DNA of 36,569 nt from Caulobacteraceae bacterium (GTDB lineage: Bacteria > Pseudomonadota > Alphaproteobacteria > Caulobacterales > Caulobacteraceae), in assembly GCA_947475875.1 (NCBI GenBank), contig CANJME010000024.1, positions 1 to 36,569 on the forward strand, written 5' to 3'. Each line of letters opens with the position of its first letter. The first letter of the stretch is position 1. Under the pieces are notes generated by a model. It saw only the letters and a list, made by a program, of their open reading frames with translations. It did no database searches and had not been told where the DNA came from. A program made the translations under genes and the position numbers. Of the stretch, positions 1 through 6,901 are shown piece by piece.

Positions 1-63
1 CCGGATATCCTTCGCCACCCGTTCACCGGGCGTCGTCTTATGGGGCAAGGGTTTTGCTCTCAT
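1..63 (-). CDS. probable IS3-family transposase OrfA, N-terminus only
   Basis: Only 21 codons are in the window, running off the left edge. The start ATG has an AGGA ribosome binding site six bases upstream. The peptide includes TPGERVAKDIR, which resembles from memory the start of IS3-family OrfA proteins that continue with a helix-turn-helix and the phrase YSAEEKIRIVL. OrfA binds the IS ends and is normally joined to OrfB by a programmed frameshift. The identification rests on a very short stretch, so another DNA-binding protein cannot be excluded. Confidence 0.55.
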   Translation of the reverse strand, partial: MRAKPLPHKTTPGERVAKDIR

Positions 64-119
64 CTTCGTTCCTACGTCACTGCGATGAGACCAAAACCCT
101 CCGTTAGCGGGAACCCTCA
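1..119 (-). mobile_element. end of a probable IS3-family insertion sequence (continues left of the window)
   Basis: Contains the first 21 codons of a probable OrfA transposase gene, preceded by about 55 bases of non-coding DNA. That leader begins with TGAGGGTTCCCGCTAACGG, read on the minus strand from base 119. IS3-family ends usually start with TG, so base 119 is my best guess for the IS boundary. The other end, the inverted repeat partner and the target duplication lie outside the window, so the boundary is inferred. Confidence 0.5.
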
Positions 120-230
120 ATCTGTCTCATTGGTGCTGACGGCGGACAGCAGCTCACCAGCCAAAATCATCAGGCAAAAACGCTGCTGAAGCTCAGCAAG
201 AGGGTCTGGCGGTGCCGTCAATTGTGCCAC
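117..230 (-). pseudogene. 37-codon open frame, probably the 5' remnant of a gene cut by the insertion sequence
   Basis: A GTG start lies one base after the stop codon of the primase-like gene, in the same direction, giving a 37-residue peptide that starts MAQLTAPPDPLAELQQRF and ends SAVSTNETD. The frame closes with a TGA that coincides with the presumed first bases of the insertion sequence. The stop therefore looks supplied by the insertion and the original gene was probably longer. It would have been the next gene in the integrase-primase series of the integrative element. I do not recognise the product. It could also be a genuine small protein or a chance frame. Confidence 0.35.
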
Positions 231-231
231 G

Positions 232-1128
232 CTAACCACACCAACCGCCTTTACGCGCGAGATAGAAGATAGTCCCAACGGTGGGTCTTTTCTCGAGTGC
301 AGGGTTGAAGCTGTTCACCACCAGCCGAAAACTTTTCTCGTCGAAGCGATGAGGCGCGGTCATGCACCAGCGTCTTGCGATGTCGTCTGCTCCGGCCCAC
401 CCGGTTCCGAGGACTGCCCAGACTATGCTACGGTAAACGTCATAGCCGCAGTCAGCCGAAATGAACCGCAATGCAGCCTCTAGCTCCGCGCGTCTGCGGG
501 GCGTGTCCGGGCATCCCTTTGCGGTTAAGCCTGGCTTAGGGGGAGGCGCCCGGTATGCGTTCAGTCCCATCACCTCTCCGGTGATGTCCTTCAACTCTCC
601 CATCGCCCCCAAGCCGCAGAGCTCGACGTATTCGGAGCCGGTGAAGATCTTTACGCCGCCGCCTTCGTAAGTGGGGAGCGGGCGGCTGACCAATCCAACA
701 ATGGTCCACCCTGCGGCTTCCCCGGAGAACTCCAAATAGGGTCTGCCGAGCGCCAGCCACAGGTCGTTCACTTCGGACCAATTGAGCCCCGATTGCGGAG
801 TGATCTCTATTGCCACCGGCCGAAGGCCGCCCAGCAAAGGATGGTCGTTCAATACAAACGCCACACCGGCAAGGTCCGTGCTGGGCACGAAGCCAACCCA
901 GTTCTTGGGCGTCAAGGCGTCACAAGGTTCGACGCCACGGCAGAGGTATGGTGGCTTCTTGTGCCCTGCCGCGCTGCGCTTGCGCTCTTCCAGCCAAATC
1001 CACTGTTTTTGGGACCTAAGGATTGCTGGGATTTTGTTAGCTTCCGTGCTGCCTTTTTCAACGGTGTACCAGTCGACAGACCTGACGATACCGCCCAACG
1101 GCCCATCAGGAGAGGGCCTTAAAACCAT
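232..1128 (-). CDS. primase-like protein with PriCT_2 C-terminal domain (element replication)
   Basis: 298 residues. The C-terminal third (about residues 210-297) reads as a PriCT_2 domain, including RFDEKSFRLVVNSF and TVGTIFYLARKGGW, which accompanies prim-pol and D5-type replication proteins of phages and integrative elements. The N-terminal part (IPAILRSQKQWIWL, then GVAFVLND) resembles the prim-pol-like fold. The place where a catalytic DxD is expected reads VAIEI, so polymerase activity is doubtful. No helicase domain follows, whereas these proteins are often fused to one. The ATG overlaps the end of the integrase gene by ten bases, and the frame stays open further upstream. It is probably co-transcribed with the integrase and serves maintenance of the integrated element. 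Confidence 0.6.
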   Translation of the reverse strand: MVLRPSPDGPLGGIVRSVDWYTVEKGSTEANKIPAILRSQKQWIWLEERKRSAAGHKKPPYLCRGVEPCDALTPKNWVGFVPSTDLAGVAFVLNDHPLLGGLRPVAIEITPQSGLNWSEVNDLWLALGRPYLEFSGEAAGWTIVGLVSRPLPTYEGGGVKIFTGSEYVELCGLGAMGELKDITGEVMGLNAYRAPPPKPGLTAKGCPDTPRRRAELEAALRFISADCGYDVYRSIVWAVLGTGWAGADDIARRWCMTAPHRFDEKSFRLVVNSFNPALEKRPTVGTIFYLARKGGWCG

Positions 1129-2348
1129 GTAACAGTCAGCATCCGGCTCCAGCGTGTCCTCAAAGTAATGGTATAGGCGCTCTCTGTGGCGTTCGGGATC
1201 GTATGGGCGAGAGCGCGCTCGGCAAGGTCACCGGAATACGGTGTCTCTTCCGCAACCCAATCGCGAAAACTCGACCGAAAGCCGTGAACAGTCAGGCCGG
1301 GCTTCATCCCGCGCAGAAGCTCCAGCATCGCCATATTGCTCAGGGGTTGGCCTGCCCTCGCTCCGGGGAACACATAAGCTTCGGCGCCCACGTCGTTGGT
1401 CTTCAACGCGTTCACAATGGCCAGCGCCCGCCCTGACAGGGGGACGCGATGCTCCCGGCCCGATTTCATCCGGTTGGCCGGGATCGTCCACGTGCTGGCC
1501 GCAAGGTCGAACTCGCGCCATGTTGCACCGATGGCTTCACCTGTCCGGGCGGCGGTAAGGATCGTGAACTCCAGCGCCCGCGCCGCCATGCCATCCTTCG
1601 CCCGGAGCGTGGCCATGAACGCGGCCATCTCGCCGACAGCAAGCGCCGCGTGGTGCTTGACGTCTTTGACCTTGGACCGGCGCGGCAGGGCGAACTTTAG
1701 ATTGCCACCCCATGAGGCGGGATTGTCACCCTCCCGCAGGCCCTTGGACTTGGCGTAATCCAAGATCGCCTCGATCCGCTGGCGCAACCGGCTCGCCGTC
1801 TCAGGCCGAGCTTCCCACAGCGGCCGGGCAGGCATGCCCTTGTCGAGAACGTCCTGCTGCAGCACGGCCAGCACGCCGTTGGCGTCAATAGCGCCGACAA
1901 CCCGCTCACCTAGCAAAGGGTATGCGTAGGTCTTGAGCGTGGCTTCCCACTGATCCGCGTGTTTAGCATTCTTCCAACCGGCCCGGTTCGCTTTGATATA
2001 GCTTTCGGCCAGCGTCTTGAAGGTGACGGCGCGGGCTTCCTGCAGCCGCCGTGCTCGGACTGTGGCCTCCCTGATCGCTAGCGGGTCTTCGCCGCGCCGT
2101 AACACCGCCCTGACTTCTTCAGCCCGGATTCTGGCCTTGGCGAGGGTCACATCCTTATAGGCGCCCAAGCCCATCGTCCGGGCCTTGCCGTCGATCTTGT
2201 AGCGATATGCCCATGACCGAGCGTCGGGCGCATGTTTCTTGCCTGCCAGCAAGTACAAGCCCGCGCCGACGCACAGAACCGGCTTCCTACGTTTTTCCAG
2301 CTCCTGCTTGATTTGAATGTCCGTCATCGGCGCAACCCGCTTGGGCAT
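1119..2348 (-). CDS. tyrosine-type site-specific integrase (DUF4102/P4-like)
   Basis: 409 residues. The N-terminal arm-binding domain (about 1-95) shows the P4-integrase pattern (SWAYRYKIDGKARTMGLG, then LAKARIRAEEVRAVLRRGEDP). A core-binding domain follows, then the catalytic domain with AARTGEAIGATW (first Arg), HGFRSSFRDW (His-x-x-Arg) and LAHTIPNATESAY, which supplies the tyrosine nucleophile. The last 18 residues differ from the usual AYRR...EKRR tail but keep about the same length. It catalyses integration and excision between attP and a tRNA gene end. The neighbouring tRNA-Ser, whose 3' end faces this gene 170 bases away, is the obvious target. The ATG at 2348 is the first start that covers the whole family domain. 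Confidence 0.93.
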   Translation of the reverse strand: MPKRVAPMTDIQIKQELEKRRKPVLCVGAGLYLLAGKKHAPDARSWAYRYKIDGKARTMGLGAYKDVTLAKARIRAEEVRAVLRRGEDPLAIREATVRARRLQEARAVTFKTLAESYIKANRAGWKNAKHADQWEATLKTYAYPLLGERVVGAIDANGVLAVLQQDVLDKGMPARPLWEARPETASRLRQRIEAILDYAKSKGLREGDNPASWGGNLKFALPRRSKVKDVKHHAALAVGEMAAFMATLRAKDGMAARALEFTILTAARTGEAIGATWREFDLAASTWTIPANRMKSGREHRVPLSGRALAIVNALKTNDVGAEAYVFPGARAGQPLSNMAMLELLRGMKPGLTVHGFRSSFRDWVAEETPYSGDLAERALAHTIPNATESAYTITLRTRWSRMLTVTWF

Positions 2349-2607
<259 letters not shown>

Positions 2608-2745
2608 GGAAGGGGACGGTCACACCCCAAGGAGGCGCGCCGAAGTCGAGGGCGCGGAACTTAGGGATGGGCGGGGGTTTGCGCAAGCGGGCTTCGCAAC
2701 CAAGCCGGGGGGCAAACGTTGAGGCGGGGTCAGGAACCCTCGCCC

Positions 2746-3621
2746 ATGAAAAAGACCCTCTGTCTCTCGGCCGCCCTGCTGCTCATGCTGACGGCGACCC
2801 AGGGCTCGCTGGCCCAGGGCCGGGGTAATGGCAATGGCAACGGCAAGGGCGGCGACAACGCCCGGGACCGCGGCGAGGATCACGGCAAGCGCGATCAGGA
2901 CTCGCCCGGCAAAGGCGCCGGCCCGAAAGACGACAAGGGCAAGAAAGACAGGCACGACGACCCATCCGAACGGGATCGCGCCGAAGACCGCCGCGACGAC
3001 CGTAGCGGGCCAGTCGTCATCATCCGGTCCGATCAACCCCGCGGCCTGATCGCCGGCTGCCCCCCGGGGCTGGCCAAACGCAACAACGGCTGCCTGCCGC
3101 CAGGGCAGGAACGCAAGCTGGCCCGAGCCCGCAATTATGACGGTCTGTGGGGCCGGCCCGCCACCGGCGCGGCCCGCACCTACACCCAGCGCTATGACAG
3201 CGGCTATATCTATCGCTACGACCAGCAGGGCGGGCTGATGGGCTATCTGCCGGCCCTCGGCGGCCTCCTGTCGGCGGGAAACCTCTGGCCCCGCCAGTAC
3301 AGCTATAATCCGGCTCCCCGCTATCAGACCGACTACTATGGCCTGAACCAGTCCTACGACTACCGCTATGCCGACGGGGCCATTTACGGGGTCAACCGCA
3401 ACACCTCATCAATCGAACAGATTTCCGCTCTGCTCACCGGCCAGTCACCGTCAGTGGGCCAGAAAATGCCCGCCGGCTATGACGCCTATAACGTGCCTTA
3501 TGCGTATCGCGGCCAGTACGCCGACACACCTCAGAGTGCCTACCGCTACAACGACGGCGCGGTCTATCAACTCGATCCCAAGACCCAGTTGATCCAGGCG
3601 ATCATCAAGCTTTTGACCTGA
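2746..3621 (+). CDS. exported protein, charged/Gly-rich then Tyr-rich, function unknown
   Basis: 291 residues. A signal peptide (MKKTLCLSAALLLML then ...SLAQG) covers about residues 1-24. Residues 25-95 are low-complexity and highly charged (GNGNGNGKGG, then many Asp/Arg/Lys pairs). A short motif CPPGLAKRNNGCLPPGQ near residue 105 recurs, as far as I recall, in exported proteins of related bacteria, some labelled RcnB-like. The rest is rich in Tyr, Asn and Gln (YDSGYIYRYD, YRYADGAIYGVN), ending in an amphipathic stretch. The ATG at 2746 is chosen because it starts the signal peptide; an in-frame start at 2719 would spoil it. A monocistronic periplasmic or surface protein is likely. A specific role cannot be read. 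Confidence 0.8.
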   Translation: MKKTLCLSAALLLMLTATQGSLAQGRGNGNGNGKGGDNARDRGEDHGKRDQDSPGKGAGPKDDKGKKDRHDDPSERDRAEDRRDDRSGPVVIIRSDQPRGLIAGCPPGLAKRNNGCLPPGQERKLARARNYDGLWGRPATGAARTYTQRYDSGYIYRYDQQGGLMGYLPALGGLLSAGNLWPRQYSYNPAPRYQTDYYGLNQSYDYRYADGAIYGVNRNTSSIEQISALLTGQSPSVGQKMPAGYDAYNVPYAYRGQYADTPQSAYRYNDGAVYQLDPKTQLIQAIIKLLT

Positions 3622-3629
3622 AGCGCATG

Positions 3630-3699
3630 CCGAAAAGTGGGAACCGGTTTTCGGAATCAATACGCGACAACGTAAAAACCTGGAGCACCTGTGCTCCAG
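3630..3699. repeat. two adjacent palindromes: dispersed intergenic repeat
   Basis: Directly after the upstream stop codon, CCGAAAA (3630-3636) pairs with TTTTCGG (3648-3654). Forty bases on, CTGGAGCAC and GTGCTCCAG (3680-3699) form a nine-base perfect stem with a two-base loop. The first unit resembles intergenic palindromes I recall as dispersed in alphaproteobacterial genomes. It may also act as a transcript end for the upstream gene. Confidence 0.5.
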
Positions 3700-3718
3700 A
3701 ATACCCGGAGACTTGAGA

Positions 3719-4255
3719 ATGCGCACGATCATGCCCTGGGCGCTGGCCCCGCTCGCCGTTCTGCTGCTGGCCGGTTGCGGCGGTGGCCAGACCGCCCACC
3801 TGGCCCCCACGGACAAGACCCTGGGGGCCACCGTCCAGGCCGATAGCGCCCACGCGGCCCTGGCGCGCGTGGTCACCAACGCCGGCCTCGATGTGGCTCT
3901 CGCCGGCGTCGGCCCCTACACCCTGTTCGCCCCGCCCGATGCGGCCTTGAAGGTCGATTTCGCCGACGCCGCCATGAAGGCCGAGGACGCGGCCCTGCTG
4001 CGGGCCCACCTGGCGCCCGGCACGCTGACCCGCGCCGATATCTCATCCGCCATCGATCATGCCCCCGGCAAGAGCGCCCAGATCCGCACCCTGTCGGGCG
4101 AGCTCTTGACCTTCACGCGCCAGGGCAAGGACATCATCGTCACCGCCCCCGACGGCGCCCACGCCCGCCTGACCGGCGCCGAAAGCCTGGTCAGCAACGG
4201 CGCCCTGCAACCCGTGGACGCCCTGCTGCTAAACCCCGACGCCGCGCAGGGGTAG
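3719..4255 (+). CDS. fasciclin (FAS1) domain lipoprotein
   Basis: 178 residues. A lipoprotein signal with lipobox LLAGC places the lipidated cysteine at residue 20. One FAS1 domain follows (about 35-172), showing the hallmark YTLFAPPDAAL and the closing segment NGALQPVDALLL. FAS1 domains mediate adhesion or small-molecule binding at the cell surface; the ligand here is unknown. The ATG at 3719 has GGAG eight bases upstream. A TTG six bases earlier lacks support. The gene stands alone, tail-to-tail with the MacA-like gene. Confidence 0.88.
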   Translation: MRTIMPWALAPLAVLLLAGCGGGQTAHLAPTDKTLGATVQADSAHAALARVVTNAGLDVALAGVGPYTLFAPPDAALKVDFADAAMKAEDAALLRAHLAPGTLTRADISSAIDHAPGKSAQIRTLSGELLTFTRQGKDIIVTAPDGAHARLTGAESLVSNGALQPVDALLLNPDAAQG

Positions 4256-4281
4256 GGCGGGCGCCGGCGCCGGCCGCCGCC

Positions 4282-5457
4282 CTACCGCCCCTTCGTGACG
4301 CTCGCCACGGCCGCCGCCGGCGCGCCGTCCGGGTCGGGCAGCAGCACGCGTTCGCCGGCTTTCAGACCGCTTTTGATCTCGACGCGGAAATTGTTGGCGA
4401 GGCCGACGGTGACCGCACGCGATGTGATGCCGCCATTGCGGTCAACCACCTGCACCGTGGCTGAGCCGCCCGCCCGCCGCGAAACGGCCTGGGACGGCAC
4501 CGTAATCGCATTGATGGACTCGCCCAGCACCACGTGCACTTCCACCGTCATCGACGGCATCAGCATGCCGTCGTCATTGGGCGTCTCAAAGGTGACATTG
4601 TAATAAACCGCGTCGGGCGGCCCGGTGGTCAGGGTGGGGTCAAGGCTGACCCCGGCGGCAGAGACTTCTGTCGACTTGACGGTGGCAAAGCGGCGTTTTT
4701 CCGGTTGGCCCAGAATGGTGAAATAGACCTTCTGCCCGGCCTTCACCTTGCCAATGTCGGCCTCGGAAACCTGGGCCCGCACGATCATGGTCCGGGTGTC
4801 GGCCATGCGCACGATCACGGGCGCCTCGCGGAATACATTGAGGGTATCGCCCTTGTGCGAGACCACCTCGGCCACGATGCCGCCAATCGGCGCGCGTATG
4901 GTGGCCTTGGCCAGTTCCAGCTTTCTCTGTTCCAGCGCCAGCTTCTGGTTCTCGATCTGGACGCGCTGATTTTCCATCTGGGCGACATAGCTCGAGAATT
5001 GCGCCAGGGTTGATTCGTACTGCGCCCGGGGGGTGACCCCGGATTCGACCAGCACCTTCTGCCGTTCCATCTGGGCCTTCCCGAACTCCATCATCGACGA
5101 CCGGTCGCGCAGGGTCGCCTCGGCCTGGACGATATTGCCTTCGGCCTGCTGGATATCGTTCATCAGCCGCTGCGGATCGATCCGGGCGATGATGTCGCCC
5201 TGATGCAGCAAGTCGCCCTGGGCGACGTCCATCGACACGACGCGCCCGCTGACCTCGGCGCCGATATTTACCACATTGGCCGGGTTCAAGGTGCCGGTCG
5301 CCAGCACGGCATTTTCAATCTGCCCCATCTGGGCGATGGCCGTCAGCAGCGGCGGCGGCGGCTTCGGGGCCAGGGTGCGGGCCAGCACGAAGCCGCCGAT
5401 CGAAATCACCGCGACGGCGGCGATGATGCCGGGGATGTGGCGCCTGGAAAACTTCAT
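4282..5457 (-). CDS. MacA-like periplasmic adaptor subunit (HlyD/RND-MFP family)
   Basis: 391 residues. One N-terminal membrane anchor (about 8-29), then a biotinyl-lipoyl half-motif (VVNIGAEVSGRVVSMDV, GDLLHQGDIIARID), a long coiled-coil hairpin (about 95-185, rich in Glu/Gln/Lys), the second half (ATIRAPIGGIVAEVV) and beta-barrel and membrane-proximal domains ending VLLPDPDGAP. Such adaptors bridge an inner-membrane ABC transporter (MacB) to a TolC-like channel. No MacB gene follows: the next gene downstream is the convergent fasciclin gene. The ATG at 5457 is chosen as the start just before the anchor. In-frame ATGs at 5532 and 5538 are possible. It lies 121 bases downstream of the BlaI-type repressor in the same direction, so it is probably under its control. 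Confidence 0.85.
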   Translation of the reverse strand: MKFSRRHIPGIIAAVAVISIGGFVLARTLAPKPPPPLLTAIAQMGQIENAVLATGTLNPANVVNIGAEVSGRVVSMDVAQGDLLHQGDIIARIDPQRLMNDIQQAEGNIVQAEATLRDRSSMMEFGKAQMERQKVLVESGVTPRAQYESTLAQFSSYVAQMENQRVQIENQKLALEQRKLELAKATIRAPIGGIVAEVVSHKGDTLNVFREAPVIVRMADTRTMIVRAQVSEADIGKVKAGQKVYFTILGQPEKRRFATVKSTEVSAAGVSLDPTLTTGPPDAVYYNVTFETPNDDGMLMPSMTVEVHVVLGESINAITVPSQAVSRRAGGSATVQVVDRNGGITSRAVTVGLANNFRVEIKSGLKAGERVLLPDPDGAPAAAVASVTKGR

Positions 5458-5496
5458 GGGGAAGACCTGTCCGATCCGCAGCTGGAGATCAAGCGA

Positions 5497-5567
5497 TTTA
5501 TCGATAAACGCTAAGATGTCGCGCCGGGGCATTATCATTGCGCTAGCGGCGCGGGCTTCGCCGCGCC
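5497..5567. promoter_or_regulatory. palindrome TTTATCGATAAA and a GC hairpin upstream of the MacA-like gene
   Basis: A perfect 12-base palindrome, TTTATCGATAAA (5497-5508), lies 40 bases before the MacA-like ATG. A seven-base GC stem (5548-5567, arms GGCGCGG/CCGCGCC on either strand) follows the blaI-type stop codon. The palindrome could be an operator or simply part of the leader. The hairpin could reduce read-through from the repressor gene. Confidence 0.3.
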
Positions 5568-5578
5568 TGCTTGAGCGC

Positions 5579-5938
5579 CTAGTCCAGCGCATCCAGCAGT
5601 TTGCGCAGGCGCTCGGCTTCTTCCGGCGTGATCCGGCGGCTGTTGGCGAAGTGGGCGACGAGGGGCGACAGTTGGCCGTCGAACAGGCGGTCGAGCAGGC
5701 TCTGGCTTTCGTCCTGCACATAGTCGGCGCGGGCGACCAGTGGCCGGTAGGCATAGCGCCTCTGGCCCCGCTCGCCGGCCACCGCCTTCTTGCGCAGCAG
5801 CCGGTGGGTCAGGGTCCTGACCGTGGCCTCGCCCCAGCCTTGCCTGACCCCCACTTCGGCGTTGATTTCCTCCGACGTCAGGGGCCCCAGACGCCACAGG
5901 GCGTCCATGATCTGACTCTCGGCGGAGGTGATTTTCAT
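5579..5938 (-). CDS. BlaI/MecI/CopY-family transcriptional repressor
   Basis: 119 residues, the usual length. An N-terminal winged helix (about 1-75) reads ESQIMDALWRLGPLTSEEI, then WGEATVRTLTHRLLRKKAV, the family's recognition helix region, and a C-terminal dimerisation helix with SLLDRLFDGQLSPLVAHF. Members repress beta-lactamase, mecA or copper genes and are released by cleavage or metal. No BlaR1-type sensor protease is nearby. The MacA-like gene lies next downstream. A BlaI-type palindrome sits 14 bases before the ATG, consistent with autoregulation. No clear Shine-Dalgarno is visible. Confidence 0.88.
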   Translation of the reverse strand: MKITSAESQIMDALWRLGPLTSEEINAEVGVRQGWGEATVRTLTHRLLRKKAVAGERGQRRYAYRPLVARADYVQDESQSLLDRLFDGQLSPLVAHFANSRRITPEEAERLRKLLDALD

Positions 5939-5951
5939 GAGGGACAGGAGC

Positions 5952-5975
5952 TACATGCGTAAGATTGGGTGTCAA
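5952..5975 (-). promoter_or_regulatory. possible blaI promoter with BlaI-type operator
   Basis: On the minus strand a consensus -35 hexamer TTGACA (5975-5970) is followed by TACGCATGTA (5961-5952), one base from the BlaI operator core TACA-N2-TGTA. The operator would overlap the -10 region and lies just before the repressor ATG. The -10 itself (TAGCTC) is poor. Confidence 0.4.
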
Positions 5976-5984
5976 GGATTACGC

Positions 5985-6072
5985 GTGACGGTGACAGTTT
6001 ACAGTGTCCCCTTACACGTAGGGTTCGTTCGTTCAGACGCGCGGCTGGGACACTGTAAACTGTCACCGTCAC
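5985..6072. repeat. REPIN-like palindrome, copy 1
   Basis: Two arms of 26 bases (5985-6010 and 6047-6072) are perfect reverse complements, separated by exactly 36 bases. The arm core is GTGACAGTTTACAGTGTCCC. A second copy with the same arm core and the same 36-base spacer length lies at 8866-8947. This is the layout of REPINs: two inverted REP units mobilised by a RAYT transposase elsewhere in the genome. No RAYT gene is in the window. Confidence 0.75.
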
Positions 6073-6082
6073 CCCCTTTTTT

Positions 6083-6125
6083 GTGTCGCAATGTGTCAGG
6101 CGGGGTTTACGTAATCCTCTGACAC
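6083..6125. promoter_or_regulatory. TGACAC/CGACAC boxes upstream of the response regulator gene
   Basis: On the minus strand TGACAC (6098-6093) and CGACAC (6088-6083) form a direct repeat with a 10-base period inside CCTGACAC-N2-TGCGACAC. On the plus strand another TGACAC lies at 6120-6125. The same CCTGACAC-N2-TGCGACAC block recurs at 8402-8419. Direct repeats at about 10 bases are typical of OmpR-family regulators, so the adjacent response regulator is the natural candidate to bind. Confidence 0.5.
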
Positions 6126-6169
6126 ACGAAAATCCGCCACCCCTCGGCAATTTGGGTATGAGACCCCCC

Positions 6170-6889
6170 ATGGACACCGCGCCCCAGCACCTGTTGATCG
6201 TCGACGACGACCGCGAGATCCGCAATCTGCTGGCCGAGCAGATGCGGGACGCCGGCTATCGCGTCACCACCGCCGCCGATGGCGTCGAGATGCGTAAAGT
6301 CCTCGACAAGGGCCCGGCCGATCTGATCGTCATGGATCTCAACATGCCGGGCGAAGACGGCCTCATCCTCACCCGCAACCTGCGCGCCGCCAAAAGCACA
6401 ACCCCGGTGATCATGCTGACCGCGCGCGGCGAGCCGATTGACCGCATCCTCGGCCTGGAGATGGGCGCCGACGACTATCTGGCCAAGCCGTTCGAGCCGC
6501 GCGAACTGCTGGCCCGCATTCGCAGCGTGCTCAGGCGCGCCCAGTCGCTGCCCGCCAATCTGGAACCCCTCGAGGCCAAGCGCGCCCACTTCGCCGGCTG
6601 GACGGTGGATTTCGAACAGCGCCAGCTGGCCGACGCCGCCGGCCGCGTCACCATCCTTTCCGGCGCCGAATACCGCCTGCTGAAAGTGCTCATCGACCAC
6701 GGCGGCCGGGTGCTGTCGCGCGAACAGCTGCTGGCCATGGGTGTCGTCAAACAGAGCGACGCGCTCGACCGCGCCGTCGACCTGCAGGTCAGCCGCCTGC
6801 GCCAGAAGTTCGGCGAGGGCGGCGGTGAGCTGATCCGCACCGTGCGCAATGAAGGCTATGTGCTGGCCGCCCCGATAACGCTTGAGTGA
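6170..6889 (+). CDS. OmpR-family response regulator
   Basis: 239 residues. The receiver domain (about 6-118) has the acidic pocket VDDD at 11-14, phospho-acceptor Asp56 in IVMDLNMPGEDG, the switch Thr in IMLTARGE, and Lys106 in DDYLAKPFEP. A winged-helix DNA-binding domain (about 140-235) includes LSGAEYRLLKVLIDHGGRVLSREQLL and ends IRTVRNEGYVLA. Phosphorylated by the sensor kinase encoded 12 bases downstream, it should regulate promoters through direct repeats, probably the TGACAC/CGACAC boxes on both sides of this pair. The ATG at 6170 fits the family's N-terminus. An ATG at 6158 is equally possible, and neither has a clear ribosome binding site. Confidence 0.92.
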   Translation: MDTAPQHLLIVDDDREIRNLLAEQMRDAGYRVTTAADGVEMRKVLDKGPADLIVMDLNMPGEDGLILTRNLRAAKSTTPVIMLTARGEPIDRILGLEMGADDYLAKPFEPRELLARIRSVLRRAQSLPANLEPLEAKRAHFAGWTVDFEQRQLADAAGRVTILSGAEYRLLKVLIDHGGRVLSREQLLAMGVVKQSDALDRAVDLQVSRLRQKFGEGGGELIRTVRNEGYVLAAPITLE

Positions 6890-6901
6890 AGTGATGGGCG
6901 A

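Noticed and set aside
1119-1230. Frameshift in the integrase near its end
   Set aside because: The catalytic tyrosine is in frame and the tail has the usual length, so the gene is treated as intact despite the unusual last residues.
5458-5754. N-terminal extension of the MacA-like protein upstream of 5457
   Set aside because: The extension runs through the blaI-type gene in another frame and its sequence lacks any adaptor-family character before the membrane anchor.
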